In this document: positions 62,811 to 64,000 of the stretch, piece by piece
How positions within the stretch are numbered: position 1 is the stretch's first letter
Layout of the letters: every line of letters begins with the position of its first letter
Assembly (NCBI GenBank): GCA_034112325.1
Contig: JAWUVO010000038.1
Location: forward strand, 13,673-77,672
Origin: Bermanella sp034112325
Lineage (GTDB): Bacteria; Pseudomonadota; Gammaproteobacteria; Pseudomonadales; Oceanobacteraceae
DNA length: 64,000 bases
Direction of reading: 5' to 3'
Program-made: the position numbers and the translations under genes
Notes under the pieces: model-generated
The model's database searches: none
The model's input: the letters and a program-made list of their open reading frames with translations, nothing else
What the model was told of the DNA's origin: nothing

Positions 62811-64000
62811 GTGGCAAGCTTTCAACTTAGAGATTATCAGCAGGAAGCCGTTTCAGCGACAATTAAGCACTTTCGTAAAACCAACAAATCCGCCGTCATT
62901 GTTTTACCCACAGGGTCAGGAAAAAGCTTAGTAATCGCAGAACTTGCACGCCTAGCTAAGCGAAAAATATTAATACTCACCCACGTGAAAGAACTGGTAG
63001 AGCAAAATCATCAAAAATATGAAAGCTATGGTTTAACAGCAGGCATTTATTCAGCAGGGTTAAAGCTCAAGCAAACGCAACACCAAGTGACCTTTGCTAG
63101 TATTCAGTCAGCTGCCCGTAACCTAGATGATTTTAGTGAATCTTATTCATTGATTATTATTGATGAATGCCATCGAGTTAATTTGCTTAGCCAAGAGTCA
63201 TTAAATGATGAGTCGAATGACAAATCTAAAGACGATTCAAAAGAGCAATCAAGCAGTAATCAATATCAGCAAGTGATTGAAAAAATAATGTCGGTTAATC
63301 CCACGGCAAAGTTATTAGGTTTAACCGCAACCCCTTATCGATTAGGTATGGGTTGGATTTATCGTAAACACTACCATGGCATTATGCGCAGTGAACAACC
63401 CCGTCCTTTTGAGCACTGTATTTATGAGTTGCCGTTGCGTTATTTAATTAAACGTAAGTATTTAACACAACCCACACTTGTAGATGCCACTATTGAACAT
63501 TATGACTTTAGTCAACTTCGAGGTAATGCATCTGGCGAATATAACTCGTCTGATGTTAATAGCCTATTAACTAAAAATCATAGGGTGACTAAAGGCATTA
63601 TTGAGCAAGTGATTGAACTAGCTGAAAAGCGTAAAGGGGTTATGATATTTGCTGCCACTGTTGACCACGCAAAGGAGATTTTTAGTTATTTACCCATTGA
63701 TCAAAGCGCTCTACTTATAGGCGCAACCGATAGCGCCGAACGAGATAATTTAATAACAGGTTTTAAACAAAAAAAGATAAAATATTTAGTTAACGTCTCT
63801 GTGTTAACAACGGGATTTGATGCGCCCCATGTAGATATGATTGCTATATTAAGACCCACACAATCGGTCAGTCTTTACCAGCAAATAGTAGGTCGAGGTT
63901 TGCGTTTAAGCGATAACAAAAAAGATTGCCTAGTGATTGACTACACGGGTAACGATTTTGACTTGTATCAGCCTGAAGTGGGCGAGAAAAAGCCCAATAG
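62811..64000 (+). CDS. radD: Superfamily 2 DNA repair helicase RadD (YejH), 3' end outside window
   Basis: A GTG-initiated frame open to the window end (about 396 residues seen; the family is near 590). It follows RadD of E. coli motif by motif: LRDYQQEAVSATI, Walker A PTGSGKS, LTHVKELVEQNH, DECHR (Walker B), GLTATPYRLG, ELPLRYLIK, GVMIFAATVDHAKEI, LTTGFDAPH and QIVGRGLRL. RadD binds SSB and helps repair double-strand breaks. After DECHRVN it has a 20-30-residue acidic, Ser-rich insertion (SNDKSKDDSKEQSSS) where the E. coli protein has a short loop. No ATG fits; GTG 62811 gives the conserved N-terminus. Confidence 0.9.
   Translation, partial: MASFQLRDYQQEAVSATIKHFRKTNKSAVIVLPTGSGKSLVIAELARLAKRKILILTHVKELVEQNHQKYESYGLTAGIYSAGLKLKQTQHQVTFASIQSAARNLDDFSESYSLIIIDECHRVNLLSQESLNDESNDKSKDDSKEQSSSNQYQQVIEKIMSVNPTAKLLGLTATPYRLGMGWIYRKHYHGIMRSEQPRPFEHCIYELPLRYLIKRKYLTQPTLVDATIEHYDFSQLRGNASGEYNSSDVNSLLTKNHRVTKGIIEQVIELAEKRKGVMIFAATVDHAKEIFSYLPIDQSALLIGATDSAERDNLITGFKQKKIKYLVNVSVLTTGFDAPHVDMIAILRPTQSVSLYQQIVGRGLRLSDNKKDCLVIDYTGNDFDLYQPEVGEKKPN

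Noticed and set aside
1..64000. tRNA, rRNA, insertion sequence, prophage or CRISPR elements
   Set aside because: None recognised on reading both strands. The lipid island shows no integrase, transposase or tRNA target, so transfer is inferred only from composition.

Overview
The window is chromosomal DNA of a gammaproteobacterium, most likely a marine member of the Pseudomonadales/Oceanospirillales. The evidence is the gene order sfsA - aminotransferase - dksA - gluQRS - cbrX - cbrA - cbrB - sRNA - pcnB - folK - panB - panC, which matches the Pseudomonas arrangement. The pepA-holC-valS block divergent from lptFG, glpDRK, NhaD and the modest G+C fit the same assignment. Most of it is ordinary core genome; no phage, insertion sequence, CRISPR array, rRNA or tRNA was seen. 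This placement is inferred from synteny and protein motifs, not from a search.

Layout. 1-5.7 kb: end of an unknown gene, a thiolase, pldA with mtnA, and a chemotaxis receptor. 5.8-16.6 kb: the panCB-folK-pcnB group, then the CbrAB carbon/nitrogen control system, gluQRS and dksA. A 1.16-kb gene-free stretch between pcnB and cbrB holds an A-rich stem-loop RNA resembling Pseudomonas CrcZ. It has a GG-N10-GC (sigma-54) promoter and an upstream enhancer. About 400 bp away lies a second copy of that enhancer and promoter, driving something unidentified. 16.7-18.8 kb: aminotransferase and sfsA on the plus strand.

18.9-26.4 kb: an A+T-rich lipid island. Two paralogous alpha/beta hydrolases face an operon of three histidine-box desaturases, a cyclopropane-fatty-acid-synthase-like methyltransferase and an alpha/beta hydrolase with Cys at the nucleophile position. 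26.4-43.6 kb: another hydrolase, dbpA, nfeD-qmcA, a DUF4124 protein, valS-holC-pepA, lptFG, a phosphoribosyltransferase, a PfkB kinase, and a class A penicillin-binding protein with its likely LpoP-type activator.

43.7-53.7 kb: a seven-gene operon that would usually be labelled urea carboxylase/allophanate hydrolase. Its leader carries a clear guanidine-I (ykkC) riboswitch, so it is better read as guanidine import (ABC transporter), guanidine carboxylation, carboxyguanidine deimination (two DUF1989 proteins) and allophanate hydrolysis to ammonia. 53.9-64 kb: RDD protein, peroxiredoxin, NhaD, a hydrolase with a viroplasmin-RNase H protein, the glycerol genes glpD/glpR/glpK, and the start of radD, cut by the window end.

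The most interesting points are the duplicated CbrB/sigma-54 control module with its CrcZ-like RNA, the lipid-modification island and the riboswitch-defined guanidine operon.
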